Assembly (NCBI RefSeq): GCF_029603155.1
Contig: NZ_JAPMUA010000004.1
Coordinates: 360,558-424,557 of the forward strand
DNA from: Galbibacter pacificus
GTDB taxonomy: Bacteria; Bacteroidota; Bacteroidia; Flavobacteriales; Flavobacteriaceae
Length of the DNA stretch: 64,000 nucleotides
Direction: 5' to 3'
In this document: piece by piece, positions 8,400 to 17,244 of the stretch
Layout: each line of letters opens with the position of its first letter
How positions within the stretch are numbered: position 1 is the stretch's first letter
Made by a program: the position numbers and the translations under genes
The notes under the pieces: model-generated
Told to the model about the DNA's origin: nothing
The model's input: the letters and a program-made list of their open reading frames with translations, nothing else
The model's database searches: none

Positions 8400-9647
8400 T
8401 TACATCCTATAAATCCAATTCGCAGGATTATCGGTGTGGTTGTTATCGTAGATCATAAATTTTAAAACGGTCTCATTGTTGCTGGGACTTGTAAATACTT
8501 CGCCTATTTCTTGTTTTGTAACTACATTATCGCCTTCTTTTACATATACTTTCCCAAGGTTGTTGTATACAGATATGTAATTACCATGCTGTATCAAAAC
8601 TGCTTTATTGCCCCCTTTTATAGCCTGTACCGCCAATACTTTTCCTCTGTATATTGCACGGGCCCTGGCTCCTTTTTCGGTGGCAATGCGTACCCCGTTG
8701 CTTTGTATGGTAACCGATTTTACTACCGGGTGTGGTTGTTTTCCGTAGCGCATTTTAATAACCCCTTTTTCAACCGGCCAGGGAAGTTTTCCTTTGTTGG
8801 CAACAAAGTCGGCATCTACAAGCTTAGCCTCTGCCGTTAATGCAAAATTAGAAGACTTGGTTGCATTTTCACGGGTTTCGGCTGTAGTTTCTTTATTGGC
8901 GGCGTTTGCCTTTGCAATGGCCTCTTTAATCAATCTGTCTATTTGACGGTCTATTTCATCGGCCTGACGCTGTTTTTGCCTGATTTGCGAGGCGTATTCC
9001 TCTTCTTTTTCCTTAATGCTGGCAATTAATCCCTTTTGGGTATTCAGTTCGCGTTCAAGCGATTCCTGTTCCTTTCTGTTTTCGGCAATTAAGTTTTCCT
9101 TTTCCTCGCGCTGCACTACCAAACCATCGTTTAATTGTTGGAGTTCCTTTGTTTTAGCTTGAATTTCGGCAGCCTGTTCTTTACGGTAATTGGCGTACTG
9201 TTTCATATACTGGAGCCGCTTGTAGGCTTGCAGGAAATTTTCAGATGAAAGCAGGAACATCAAACGGCTTTGTTGGGAACTGCTTTTGTACGATTTACGT
9301 ATCATTTCCGCATAATCGGCTTTTAGTTCCTTTAAATCGTCGCGAAGTTTCGATATTTTATTGATGTTGTTATTTATTTGGCGCTGTATAAGGTCGGTTT
9401 GTTGGTTGGTAACTTTAATAAGCTCTTTCCTGATTTTTATTTTATGGTCCAGATCTTCAACATCTTCCAGAACATTTGTCTTTTCTTTTCTTTTTTGGGA
9501 AAGCAGGGTATTAAACTGTTGAATTTCTTCCTGTAAACGCTCTTTACGCGCCTCTAGCTCCTTTTGTTCGTCTGTCTGGGCATATATTCCTTCAAACGAA
9601 ATAAAAGCTGTTAAAAATACTATTAAGAAGAAATGCTTTTTGCCCAT
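8400..9647 (-). CDS. EnvC-like murein hydrolase activator with degenerate LytM domain
   Basis: A 415-residue periplasmic protein. A signal peptide (residues 1-23) precedes a long coiled coil at about 25-250, then a LytM/M23-type domain at about 290-415. The M23 zinc motifs are not intact: the HxxxD position reads VTIQSNGVRI and the HxH position reads LKFMIYD. This is the situation in EnvC, which activates amidases at the septum and is not itself a peptidase. The gene ends a minus-strand run with the DUF4292 and TPR genes, one base after the first of these. Confidence 0.88.
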   Translation of the reverse strand: MGKKHFFLIVFLTAFISFEGIYAQTDEQKELEARKERLQEEIQQFNTLLSQKRKEKTNVLEDVEDLDHKIKIRKELIKVTNQQTDLIQRQINNNINKISKLRDDLKELKADYAEMIRKSYKSSSQQSRLMFLLSSENFLQAYKRLQYMKQYANYRKEQAAEIQAKTKELQQLNDGLVVQREEKENLIAENRKEQESLERELNTQKGLIASIKEKEEEYASQIRQKQRQADEIDRQIDRLIKEAIAKANAANKETTAETRENATKSSNFALTAEAKLVDADFVANKGKLPWPVEKGVIKMRYGKQPHPVVKSVTIQSNGVRIATEKGARARAIYRGKVLAVQAIKGGNKAVLIQHGNYISVYNNLGKVYVKEGDNVVTKQEIGEVFTSPSNNETVLKFMIYDNNHTDNPANWIYRM

Positions 9648-9648
9648 A

Positions 9649-10461
9649 TTATTCTATTTCTATTTGTTTAAAACCACTGGGGATATTGTACGGGAAAGAT
9701 ACATGTTTGTTAAATTCTATATTGTTGTATTCTATCTCGATTTGGTTTTTGTGCTCTTTGTCCATCGTATTAATCTGTATCTCGTTTGGAATAACCTTTC
9801 CGTCAACAGTTTGATAGTTTTTATAATCAATGCTTAACAAACGCCCTTTTCGTGGTTGAGAAATCTGCTGAAGTGCCATTTTAAAATTAGAAGGTTCCAA
9901 TAAAAACAAGGTTTTAAACAAGGCTGCTTGGTCCTCAGGTTTTAACTGATATTTATTGGCTACCGAAGCGGCATAATACTGCTGATCGTGAAGATCGAGG
10001 ATGGCTTGGCCAAGCAGTAGGTTCTGCACCATTTGGTAATTGAGTTCTGTGCCCAGCAATTTGTTTAAATATGAAAAATCCCCATCAAAATAAGTATTGT
10101 CCAGCTTGTTGTAAAAACTTACCCTTGTTGGGGTAATTATGGCTTTGACCACAGACAGGGGAGCACTAATCCATATGGCTTCGTCTTTTTGCATCCGGAG
10201 GCTTACGGTAACTCCTTGGGTACTTTCCCCGTCTGTATAATCTATTCTTATCCTTCCCGACATGGTTCCAAAGTCCAACGCATTGTCGTAATGGTTTTTT
10301 ATAATGTTTTTTGCCGACATGTCGCTTTTAATTTCCCCTGCTTCCAACACATTTTTACTTCCGCAGGAAAGGTTGAGCAAAAAGCTTAACGTCAACAGGC
10401 AAATTAAGGCTCTATTTTTTATTTTCACACATTCAGGTTTTTTCAAATTAATTGTCTGCAT
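9649..10461 (-). CDS. DUF4292 lipoprotein
   Basis: A 270-residue protein starting at ATG 10461; the codon before is TTG. A signal sequence ends in the lipobox LNLSC near residue 33, so it is a lipoprotein. The rest matches the DUF4292 family of Bacteroidota: SGRIRIDYTDGES, IWISAPL, ITPTRVSFYNKLDNTYFDGD. The fold of this family is thought to be LolB/LppX-like, suggesting handling of a lipid or lipoprotein, but no function is proven. It overlaps the upstream TPR gene by 14 bases and is followed after one base by the envC-like gene. Confidence 0.85.
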   Translation of the reverse strand: MQTINLKKPECVKIKNRALICLLTLSFLLNLSCGSKNVLEAGEIKSDMSAKNIIKNHYDNALDFGTMSGRIRIDYTDGESTQGVTVSLRMQKDEAIWISAPLSVVKAIITPTRVSFYNKLDNTYFDGDFSYLNKLLGTELNYQMVQNLLLGQAILDLHDQQYYAASVANKYQLKPEDQAALFKTLFLLEPSNFKMALQQISQPRKGRLLSIDYKNYQTVDGKVIPNEIQINTMDKEHKNQIEIEYNNIEFNKHVSFPYNIPSGFKQIEIE

Positions 10462-11377
10462 CAATTCTTTGCTGATATACTTTAGTTTTTTCGGGATTGT
10501 TCAGCCCTTTATAGGCAAACACCAATTCGTTGTAAATATTGTTCCGCAAGGTATTATCGTCAATTATATAATCCAGGCCTTCCTCCAGCACATCGGCGGC
10601 CATTTTGTATTTTTGAAGCTTGTTGAGCGCCATGCCCTTGAGGTAATAAAATTCGGGCTGTGTTGGGTAATTGTCCAACGCTTCACTACTTACCGACAGC
10701 ATTTCGTTGTAATCGGTTTTTTGTAGTTGTCTTAAAATTTGCTGCCGATATGCTTCAACCGGGTTATCAACGGACTTGCTTTCAGCATTATCATCTTCAA
10801 CGCCGTCAAGGGCATTTACATTTTTAAACATGAGTACCTTTGCCCTTTTTTGTTTTACATCGGCTGGGTTTCCACCGGCTTCGGCCATTTTGTCAAGAGT
10901 CTCCAAGGCTTTGTCGAATTCTCGCTGCTCCATGTACAAATCGGCCATGGCCATGTAATATTCGGGGTTGTTCTTTGCCAGTTTCCCCGCAAGCTGTATG
11001 GCTTTTTCCATAGCGTGCTGGGCCTTGTAGCATTTCAACAGGGCGTCAAGGTACCATTTGTTGTCCGGTTGCATGGAAATTGCCGTTTCCAGATACCCTT
11101 GTGCCTCCATATATTGTTGTTGATATAGGTAATTTAAACCCAGTTCATAATCTATTACATGATTGTTTGGATCGAGCTGTTTACATTCCAGCAAAGCTGT
11201 TATGGCTTTATCGTAATTCTCGATCCCCTTTTGTTTAAGCGATTCGTAAAAATATTCCTGAAAAGCATCCGGGTTTTCCTCATTAGAAATATCTGCTGAT
11301 GTTTCTTGGGCAATAGTAAGCGACGTAGTTACGAAAAACCACGAACAGATAACTTGTATGACCCTTTTTTTATACAT
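10448..11377 (-). CDS. Secreted tetratricopeptide repeat protein
   Basis: A 309-residue protein with an N-terminal signal peptide (residues 1-23, ending TIAQ). At least five TPR-like helical pairs run from residue 45 to the end, for example AITALLECKQLDPNNHVIDY, AQGYLETAISMQPDNKWY and AADVLEEGLDYI. It is a periplasmic scaffold. Position upstream of DUF4292 and the envC-like gene, with overlapping ends, makes a joint role in envelope assembly likely. Confidence 0.85.
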   Translation of the reverse strand: MYKKRVIQVICSWFFVTTSLTIAQETSADISNEENPDAFQEYFYESLKQKGIENYDKAITALLECKQLDPNNHVIDYELGLNYLYQQQYMEAQGYLETAISMQPDNKWYLDALLKCYKAQHAMEKAIQLAGKLAKNNPEYYMAMADLYMEQREFDKALETLDKMAEAGGNPADVKQKRAKVLMFKNVNALDGVEDDNAESKSVDNPVEAYRQQILRQLQKTDYNEMLSVSSEALDNYPTQPEFYYLKGMALNKLQKYKMAADVLEEGLDYIIDDNTLRNNIYNELVFAYKGLNNPEKTKVYQQRIDADN

Positions 11378-11422
11378 TCAACACTTCCATTAAATATTTT
11401 ATGTGAATATCACCGCTTTCTT

Positions 11423-12169
11423 TTATTTAAAAAGCTTCATTGTGTAATCAAATAATTCGGCTCCTCCTCTATTTCCATGTCCCGGAATTACAATTTTAAC
11501 ATCAGGATATCTAGTTTTAATTTTTTCTACGGTTTTTGACCAATCATTTGTATTGGCATCTTCTAAATTACCTTTATTTGCACCAATTTCTTTTATCAAA
11601 CATCCACCAAAAACTACATTATCTTTAGGGAAATACCCAATAACGTTGTCTATTGTATGGCCTTCTCCAAAATACTTTGTATAGATTTCTTCTTTTCCCA
11701 AATTTAAAACAAGCGTATCATTAAATCCGTTTATGGATTCATAAAGTTTATTTCTTTTTTCTTTCAATAACTCCAGTGTTTTATTTGATGCGTATATAGA
11801 AATACCATAATCTGCGAATGCCTTTAGCCCTCCTACACAATCTTCATGAAAATGCGTCGGGATAACCGCTGTGATATTGCTTTTAAGATTTTTAGTTATA
11901 AATTCTATCAATTCTAACGAACTTTCATTGTTTACAGGCGTGTCAAAAATTACCACTTCTCCTTCGTTTACAACAAACATTCCATTTGAAGGAACCCTTC
12001 CAAACTCTTTTGTATTTAAATATGAAATATGTTCATATGTCTGATTCGAGATTTTATTTACAATCAAATTATCAGATTCATAAACAGCAGTGTCAACACT
12101 TTTTAAGGAGTTTTTACAAGAAAGTAAACATAACCCAATAAAAAGATAATGAACCAATATGTATTTCAT
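11423..12169 (-). CDS. Subclass B1 metallo-beta-lactamase, lipoprotein type
   Basis: A 248-residue zinc hydrolase predicted to open the beta-lactam ring of penicillins, cephalosporins and carbapenems. All B1 zinc ligands are present: HFHED (H106, H108, D110), H171 in GEGHTIDN, C190 in GGCLIKE and H231 in IPGHG. Lys193 and the GNLEDAN loop, which help bind substrate carboxylate, are also present. A lipobox LLSC puts the lipidated Cys at 18, so it is membrane-anchored. The start is ATG 12169. It interrupts the envelope cluster and is visibly more AT-rich than its neighbours, consistent with later insertion. The exact substrate range cannot be read. Confidence 0.92.
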   Translation of the reverse strand: MKYILVHYLFIGLCLLSCKNSLKSVDTAVYESDNLIVNKISNQTYEHISYLNTKEFGRVPSNGMFVVNEGEVVIFDTPVNNESSLELIEFITKNLKSNITAVIPTHFHEDCVGGLKAFADYGISIYASNKTLELLKEKRNKLYESINGFNDTLVLNLGKEEIYTKYFGEGHTIDNVIGYFPKDNVVFGGCLIKEIGANKGNLEDANTNDWSKTVEKIKTRYPDVKIVIPGHGNRGGAELFDYTMKLFK

Positions 12170-12233
12170 CAATATTTAGCGTTTTTAAATTGCATTTCTT
12201 TTAGGATTATGCTAATTACCAAAAAAATTGACA

Positions 12234-13244
12234 CTACTCCAAAACCGAATAATCCCCGATGCTGATATCGGTAAATTTCCCGTCGAACCTGGCAAAATTA
12301 CCAATCATGGCATTGTCCAGATTGGCATTTTTGATTACTGAGTTTGTTTGGATCAAGCTATTTTTTATGGTTGAATTTTCTATCACTGTCCCGTTGCCAA
12401 TTGAAACATTTGGACCGATTTTTGCATTTTTAAGCACCACATTGTCGCCAATATAGCATGGTTGAATAATTGCCGAATTTTCGCTTTTTACAGATTCTGA
12501 AACCAAATCTTCCCCTTCTTCATATATAAACTGAAGCATCCGCCCATTGGTTTCAACGGTAACGCTTTTATTTCCGCAGTCCATCCATTCGTCTACCTTG
12601 CCCGGCACAAACTTTTTCCCCTGTGCCATCATGGCCTTTATGCCATCGTTTATTTGGTATTCGCCACCGTGCAGGATATTGGCATCCAGCACCTTTTGCA
12701 GTTCGGCTTTTAATTCTTCGCCTTTTTTGAAATAGTAAATCCCGATTACCGCCAAATCCGATACAAATTCCTTTGGTTTTTCTACCAGCCCCGAAATGTT
12801 TTTTTCGTCATTAAGTTTTACCACTCCATAGGCCTCCGGTTGGTCTACTTGTTTTACCCAGATAACACTATCGGCAGTTTGATCTAAATTAAAATCGGCT
12901 TTAAACAAGGTGTCTGCATAGGCAATAACACAAGGCCCGGAAAGCGATTCTTTGGCACACATAATGGCATGCCCCGTTCCCAATGGTTTGTCTTGATAGC
13001 AAATTGTGCCTTTAGCGTTTAAATTTTTTGCGATTTCATGAAGTTTTGCTTCAATTTCTGGGCCAAAATCATCTTTAATAATAAATGCCACTTCTTCTAT
13101 TTCCTGATCCAATACTTTGGCAATATCTTCTACCAACCGCTGTACAATTGGTTTTCCCGCAATGGGGATTAATGGTTTTGGTATTGTTAACGTATGTGGC
13201 CTAAGGCGCGATCCCCGCCCGGCCATTGGTACTATAATTTTCAT
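12234..13244 (-). CDS. NDP-sugar nucleotidyltransferase
   Basis: A 336-residue sugar-1-phosphate nucleotidyltransferase. The N-terminal signature MAGRGSRLRPHTLTIPKPL followed by IPIAGKP binds the nucleoside triphosphate. YADTLFKADF and EKPKEFVSDLAVIGIYYF mark the catalytic core. The last 80 residues form a left-handed beta-helix of hexapeptide repeats (IQPCYIGDNVVLKNAKIGPN). It probably makes an activated sugar for surface polysaccharide, in keeping with the flippase gene upstream. Glucose-1-phosphate thymidylyl- or uridylyltransferase are both possible. Confidence 0.88.
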   Translation of the reverse strand: MKIIVPMAGRGSRLRPHTLTIPKPLIPIAGKPIVQRLVEDIAKVLDQEIEEVAFIIKDDFGPEIEAKLHEIAKNLNAKGTICYQDKPLGTGHAIMCAKESLSGPCVIAYADTLFKADFNLDQTADSVIWVKQVDQPEAYGVVKLNDEKNISGLVEKPKEFVSDLAVIGIYYFKKGEELKAELQKVLDANILHGGEYQINDGIKAMMAQGKKFVPGKVDEWMDCGNKSVTVETNGRMLQFIYEEGEDLVSESVKSENSAIIQPCYIGDNVVLKNAKIGPNVSIGNGTVIENSTIKNSLIQTNSVIKNANLDNAMIGNFARFDGKFTDISIGDYSVLE

Positions 13245-13295
13245 CTGTTAATCGCTATTTATTAAAAATGTGCAAATTTTTTGCACATACAAAAG

Positions 13296-13730
13296 TTATT
13301 TTACTCCGGTGCTTCCAAACCCGCCGGCACCGCGAACGGTCTCGGAAAGTTCGTTAACTTCTTCCCATTGAATATGTTCGTGCCTGGCTATTATCAATTG
13401 TGCTACACGTTCTCCGTTTTCCACCACAAAATCTTCGTTGGAAAGGTTTACCAATATAACGCCGATTTCTCCCCGATAGTCTGCATCTATGGTTCCTGGA
13501 GCGTTTAAAACCGTTACGCCTTTTTTGGCTGCCAATCCGCTTCGGGGGCGCACTTGGGCTTCAAAACCTGCCGGAAGTTCTATAAAAAGTCCGGTTTTTA
13601 CAATTGCCCGCTCCAAGGGTTTTAAGGTAATTGAGGCCTCTATATTTGCACGGATATCCATGCCTGCCGATGCTTCGGTTTCGTAATGCGGGGCTTTATA
13701 TTGGGATTTGTTGACTATTTTTACTTTCAT
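13296..13730 (-). CDS. dut: Deoxyuridine 5'-triphosphate nucleotidohydrolase (dUTPase)
   Basis: A 144-residue trimeric dUTPase that removes dUTP and supplies dUMP for thymidylate synthesis. All five family motifs are present in order: AGMDIRA, RSGLAAKKG, GTIDADYRGE, GERVAQLI and the C-terminal RGAGGFGSTG that closes over the active site. Length is normal. It lies between the nucleotidyltransferase and flippase genes. Confidence 0.97.
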   Translation of the reverse strand: MKVKIVNKSQYKAPHYETEASAGMDIRANIEASITLKPLERAIVKTGLFIELPAGFEAQVRPRSGLAAKKGVTVLNAPGTIDADYRGEIGVILVNLSNEDFVVENGERVAQLIIARHEHIQWEEVNELSETVRGAGGFGSTGVK

Positions 13731-13817
13731 CTGTTACTATTTTATTGTTTTTAATGATCAGATGGAATGCCCTTAATTATCATTCCGGTTGGTGTCTTAA
13801 ATTTAGTTATGGGCATT

Positions 13818-15296
13818 TCATATGTCATTATTCTTTTTTAATAACGCCCTAACAATCTTTACAAGTGTGTTTTGTTCCATTTTATATATCAGCATCAAAA
13901 ATACTAAAACAAATAGTGTTCCTATAATCAAGTTTCGGTCAAATACATAAAAAGACAGAAGCGCGAACAATATTGAAATTCCCATGTAACCTACTATTTT
14001 TTTCAAATTGTATGGAATGGGATGATTTTTTTGTCCGAAATAATAAGAAAGCAACATCATGCTGGCATAGGCTATTAAGGTTGCAATGGCCGAACCTTTA
14101 TAGCTAATAATGGGAATTAAAATAAAATTGAAAACCAATGTAAGCAAGGCGCCGAATACCGAAATATAGGCACCATACCGTGTTTTATCGGTAATCTTAT
14201 ACCAAACCGATAAGTTGTGATAAATTCCCAAACACAAATTGGCCAACAAAATAAACGGAACAATCCATAGGGCTTCCCAATAATCGGCATTCGGAATCAA
14301 TATCAATTTAAAAACATCGGCATAGGTTACCACCACCAAAAAAATAAAGGTGCCAAAAATGGTAAAGTACAGGGTGGTATCGGCATAAATCTCTTTGGCA
14401 TTTTTCTTGTTGGCATTGCTAAAAAAGAAAGGCTCTACGCCCAGTTTAAATGCAGTTACAAAAAGTGTCATAAACATACCCAGTTTGTAGCAGGCAGCAT
14501 ATATGCCAACAACGCTATTTGCCGTATTTTCGGGAAGCAGGTATTTGAGCATTATTTTATCGAACCCTTCGTTTATAGAAAAAGCGAGGCCTGCAATAAG
14601 TACTGGAAAGGCATAGCGGAACATTTTTCTCCATATATAGCTGTCCAAGTCAAATCCAATTCTAAAATAAAGCGGCAAAACAATTAATAACGTTATAAAA
14701 CTGGCTATTAAATTGGAGATAAATATATAATGGATCTCATTTTCAAATACCAATGCATTAAAAAACGAAGACTTGTCTCCTTTTGTCAAAATCGGGAGCA
14801 CCAAAAAGAAAAACAGGTTGAACGATAGGTTTATAATTACATTTAAAATTCTTATAAACGAATATTTAAGTGGCATTTCGTTATTCCTGAACCAAGCAAA
14901 CGGAATAACACAAAGCGCGTCCAAGAACAGTATTAAAATAACGTAGACAATAAAATTGGGACTAAATTCCAACCAGGAAGCTAATTGGTATCTCATTAAA
15001 TAGCCAACAATCAAAAAAACTATAGACGATATAAAAATAGAAGTAAGTGCCGTTGCCTGTACTTCGGCCTTTCGTTCGCTCTTGTTCATAAACCGAAAGA
15101 ACGCCGTTTCCATTCCATAGGAAAGCAATACGTTCCCCAGCATCAAATACACATATAAGCTTGAAAACACCCCGTAAGCAGAAGTTGGGAGTTTATCGGT
15201 ATACAGCGGGGTTAATGTTACGTTGAGCAACCGTGGCAAAACGGTTGCCAGGCCATAAATAAAAGTATGCTTAAAAAGTTTTTGTAAAGCCCCCAA
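13818..15296 (-). CDS. Polysaccharide flippase of the MATE/MviN-like (Wzx) superfamily
   Basis: A 492-residue inner-membrane protein with about 12-14 hydrophobic helices along its whole length. The start KLFKHTFIYGLATVLPRLLN matches Bacteroidota polysaccharide biosynthesis C-terminal-domain flippases, which move lipid-linked oligosaccharide across the membrane. The start is TTG 15296, chosen because MGALQKLFKHTFIYG is the conserved beginning and no in-frame ATG lies close. Its neighbour, the nucleotidyltransferase, supplies activated sugars. Confidence 0.88.
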   Translation of the reverse strand: MGALQKLFKHTFIYGLATVLPRLLNVTLTPLYTDKLPTSAYGVFSSLYVYLMLGNVLLSYGMETAFFRFMNKSERKAEVQATALTSIFISSIVFLIVGYLMRYQLASWLEFSPNFIVYVILILFLDALCVIPFAWFRNNEMPLKYSFIRILNVIINLSFNLFFFLVLPILTKGDKSSFFNALVFENEIHYIFISNLIASFITLLIVLPLYFRIGFDLDSYIWRKMFRYAFPVLIAGLAFSINEGFDKIMLKYLLPENTANSVVGIYAACYKLGMFMTLFVTAFKLGVEPFFFSNANKKNAKEIYADTTLYFTIFGTFIFLVVVTYADVFKLILIPNADYWEALWIVPFILLANLCLGIYHNLSVWYKITDKTRYGAYISVFGALLTLVFNFILIPIISYKGSAIATLIAYASMMLLSYYFGQKNHPIPYNLKKIVGYMGISILFALLSFYVFDRNLIIGTLFVLVFLMLIYKMEQNTLVKIVRALLKKNNDI

Positions 15297-15453
15297 TGTT
15301 GTGTTTGTGTTATAACGCTAAAAGTATCGATTTATAGAGAGTTGGCAAAGTGTTGCTTTGGTTTTTTACTCGCTAAACGGGATTTGATATGACCTGAGGC
15401 CATTGACAAAATTAAACTATTTGAAAAACCTTCAATCTGAAAATACTAATTGT

Positions 15454-15942
15454 TTATGGACTTTCCTTATAATGAATGGGAGTTGCCGATATCATTTTAG
15501 TTATTTTATAATAATTGGTTTTTCCTTTTTCGGTGTAACTCAATAAAGCTTCGCCTTTTTTTAATTCAAACGGTGGTTTTACCGGAAGCTTTGGTGGCTT
15601 GTTGCCAAATTCTTTTTTGGGGTCGGCATGCATAACAATATCTGGAGGTTGTTGGTTTGTAAAGCGTCCAATATATACCAAATACGTCCCTCTTTTAACC
15701 TTTTCAAGTTTTGCTACTTGGCTGTTATAATAAATACTGTCCAACATGACTTCTTCGCCAGATTTAAGGGTGATATAGATATTTTCTCCTTTTATGGCCT
15801 TATCGTCGCCCGTCGTCCATGCTTCTTTATGTACTTCATTTAAGGTAAATGGCGGGTTTTCTATGAGTTTTTGCGATGTTCCACACTTCGAAAACCCAAA
15901 AACAATGCTGATCCCTATAATTATATTGTATATTTTTTTCAT
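15454..15942 (-). CDS. Putative lipoprotein of unknown function
   Basis: A 162-residue protein with a lipoprotein signal: hydrophobic stretch, then FGFSKC with Cys20 as the lipidated residue. The mature part contains a central beta-rich region (ITLKSGEEVMLDSIYYNSQVAKL) and a proline-rich patch (NKPPKLPVKPPFELKKGEA). I recognise no family. It stands alone, separated from the flippase by about 160 bases and followed by a perfect hairpin at 16021. Confidence 0.75.
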   Translation of the reverse strand: MKKIYNIIIGISIVFGFSKCGTSQKLIENPPFTLNEVHKEAWTTGDDKAIKGENIYITLKSGEEVMLDSIYYNSQVAKLEKVKRGTYLVYIGRFTNQQPPDIVMHADPKKEFGNKPPKLPVKPPFELKKGEALLSYTEKGKTNYYKITKMISATPIHYKESP

Positions 15943-16020
15943 TTGTTGCGTTTGATTTTTAAAGATACGATTTCAAAATTGATGCCAGATGTTAATTGTA
16001 AACTCATTTAAATAACAACA

Positions 16021-16053
16021 AAACCCTCGAAGGTTTAAAACCTTCGAGGGTTT
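16021..16053. repeat. Perfect 16-bp-arm hairpin
   Basis: AAACCCTCGAAGGTTT and AAACCTTCGAGGGTTT are separated by one A. It has no flanking T run on either strand longer than three. It resembles the intergenic hairpins of flavobacterial genomes and shares the AAGGTTT core with the hairpin at 28841. Confidence 0.8.
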
Positions 16054-16137
16054 GAATATAGTTAGATTCGGTATTTCTACTGAAAAATTTCTTAATTATT
16101 TAAGACTTCCGCTCTTATTGAAAAATTTGGCTAACGC

Positions 16138-16298
16138 CTAATTGTTCAGTGCCTCGGAAGGGAAAATTTGCTCCTTATCAGTCGCTAATTGTTCAGTGCC
16201 TCAGAAGGAAAAATTTGCTCCTTATCAGTCGCTAATTGTTCAGTGCCTCGGAAGGAAAAATTTGCTCCTTATCAGTCGCTAATTGTTCAGTGCCTCAG
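16138..16298. repeat. 47-bp tandem repeat made from the end of atpG
   Basis: Copies start at 16138, 16185, 16232 and 16279. Each opens with CTAATTGTTCAGTGCCTC, which on the minus strand is the last codons and stop of atpG (EALNN-stop). Three copies are complete at 47 bases with one or two differences each; the fourth is the real atpG end. The unit also holds GGAAAAATTTGCTCCTTATC. The array follows the atpG stop directly. Confidence 0.95.
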
Positions 16299-17142
16299 CA
16301 CCTCCAACAATTTCTAAAATTTCGTTGGTAATGGCGGCTTGACGCGCTTTGTTATATGTAAGCGTAAGCTCTGCTTTTAACTCGGCAGCATTGTCTGTTG
16401 CCTTGTGCATGGCCGTCATACGTGCGCCGTGTTCTGATGCAAATGAATCGCGAATGGCTTTGTATAATTGTGTTTTTAACGACTTTGGTATTAATGTTTC
16501 TACGATTTCCACTTTTGAAGGTTCAAAAATATAATCGGCTGTTGCATTTGCATTTTCAGACTCGATGGGTTTTATTGGCAGAAAATCTTCCGTTTTAACA
16601 ACTTGTGTCGCTGCATTTTTAAAGTGATTGTACACCAATATTATTTTATCGTATGTCCCTTCGCCATACAGCGCCATTAAATGTTCTGCAATATCAGAAA
16701 CATGCTCGAAGGTTAAATCATCAAAAACTTCGTTGTTGTTATGGGTTATATAATGATTCTTTTTTAGTACATCGTTCCCTTTTTTACCAATGGTAACAAG
16801 GCTGACCTTTTTGTCAGCATAGACCGTATTGGCCAATCTATTGGATTCTTTTACGATATTGGTATTAAACGCACCGCATAAGCCCCTATTGGAAGTTATT
16901 GCAACCACAAGAACACTTTTAATTTCACGCTGCTCGGCAAAAACACTTCCGGAGTCCCCTTCTAAAGTTGCACTTAAACTTTGCAGTAATTCCGTAAGTT
17001 TATCGGCATATGGTCGCATGGCCGTAATAGCGTCCTGCGCTTTTTTCAACTTGGCGGCCGATACCATTTTCATGGCACTGGTAATCTGCATGGTTGAACC
17101 TACCGATGTAATCCTGCTTCGTATTTCTTTTAAATTTGCCAT
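16279..17142 (-). CDS. atpG: ATP synthase F1 gamma subunit
   Basis: A 287-residue central-stalk subunit that turns inside the alpha3beta3 ring. The N-terminal helix MANLKEIRSRITSVGSTMQI followed by TSAMKMVSAAKLKKAQ and the C-terminal helix LTLTYNKARQAAITNEILEI followed by VGGAEAL are both intact. The start at ATG 17142 gives the standard MANLKEIR beginning; a longer frame upstream starts at a non-standard codon. It is the last gene of the atp run. Its final 20 bases were copied into the repeat array downstream. Confidence 0.97.
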   Translation of the reverse strand: MANLKEIRSRITSVGSTMQITSAMKMVSAAKLKKAQDAITAMRPYADKLTELLQSLSATLEGDSGSVFAEQREIKSVLVVAITSNRGLCGAFNTNIVKESNRLANTVYADKKVSLVTIGKKGNDVLKKNHYITHNNNEVFDDLTFEHVSDIAEHLMALYGEGTYDKIILVYNHFKNAATQVVKTEDFLPIKPIESENANATADYIFEPSKVEIVETLIPKSLKTQLYKAIRDSFASEHGARMTAMHKATDNAAELKAELTLTYNKARQAAITNEILEIVGGAEALNN

Positions 17143-17208
17143 TTTAGCCTCTCCTAAGTCCTCTCTCAAGGAGCGGACTTAAACATTTTAATTATTAAAA
17201 CTATTCAA

Positions 17209-17234
17209 TCCAATCTTCTCCCCTCAGGGGAGAT
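17209..17234. repeat. Intergenic hairpin in the atpA-atpG spacer
   Basis: CAATCTTCTCCCC and GGGGAGATTG form a stem with a three-base bulge and a TCA loop. It resembles REP-like intergenic hairpins of Flavobacteriia. It lies 10 bases past the atpA stop and may affect mRNA stability or attenuate read-through to atpG. Confidence 0.55.
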
Positions 17235-17244
17235 TGAGTAGGGC

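Noticed and set aside
16138..16298. CRISPR-like array
   Set aside because: The 47-base units are contiguous with no variable spacers and derive from atpG; no cas genes are near.
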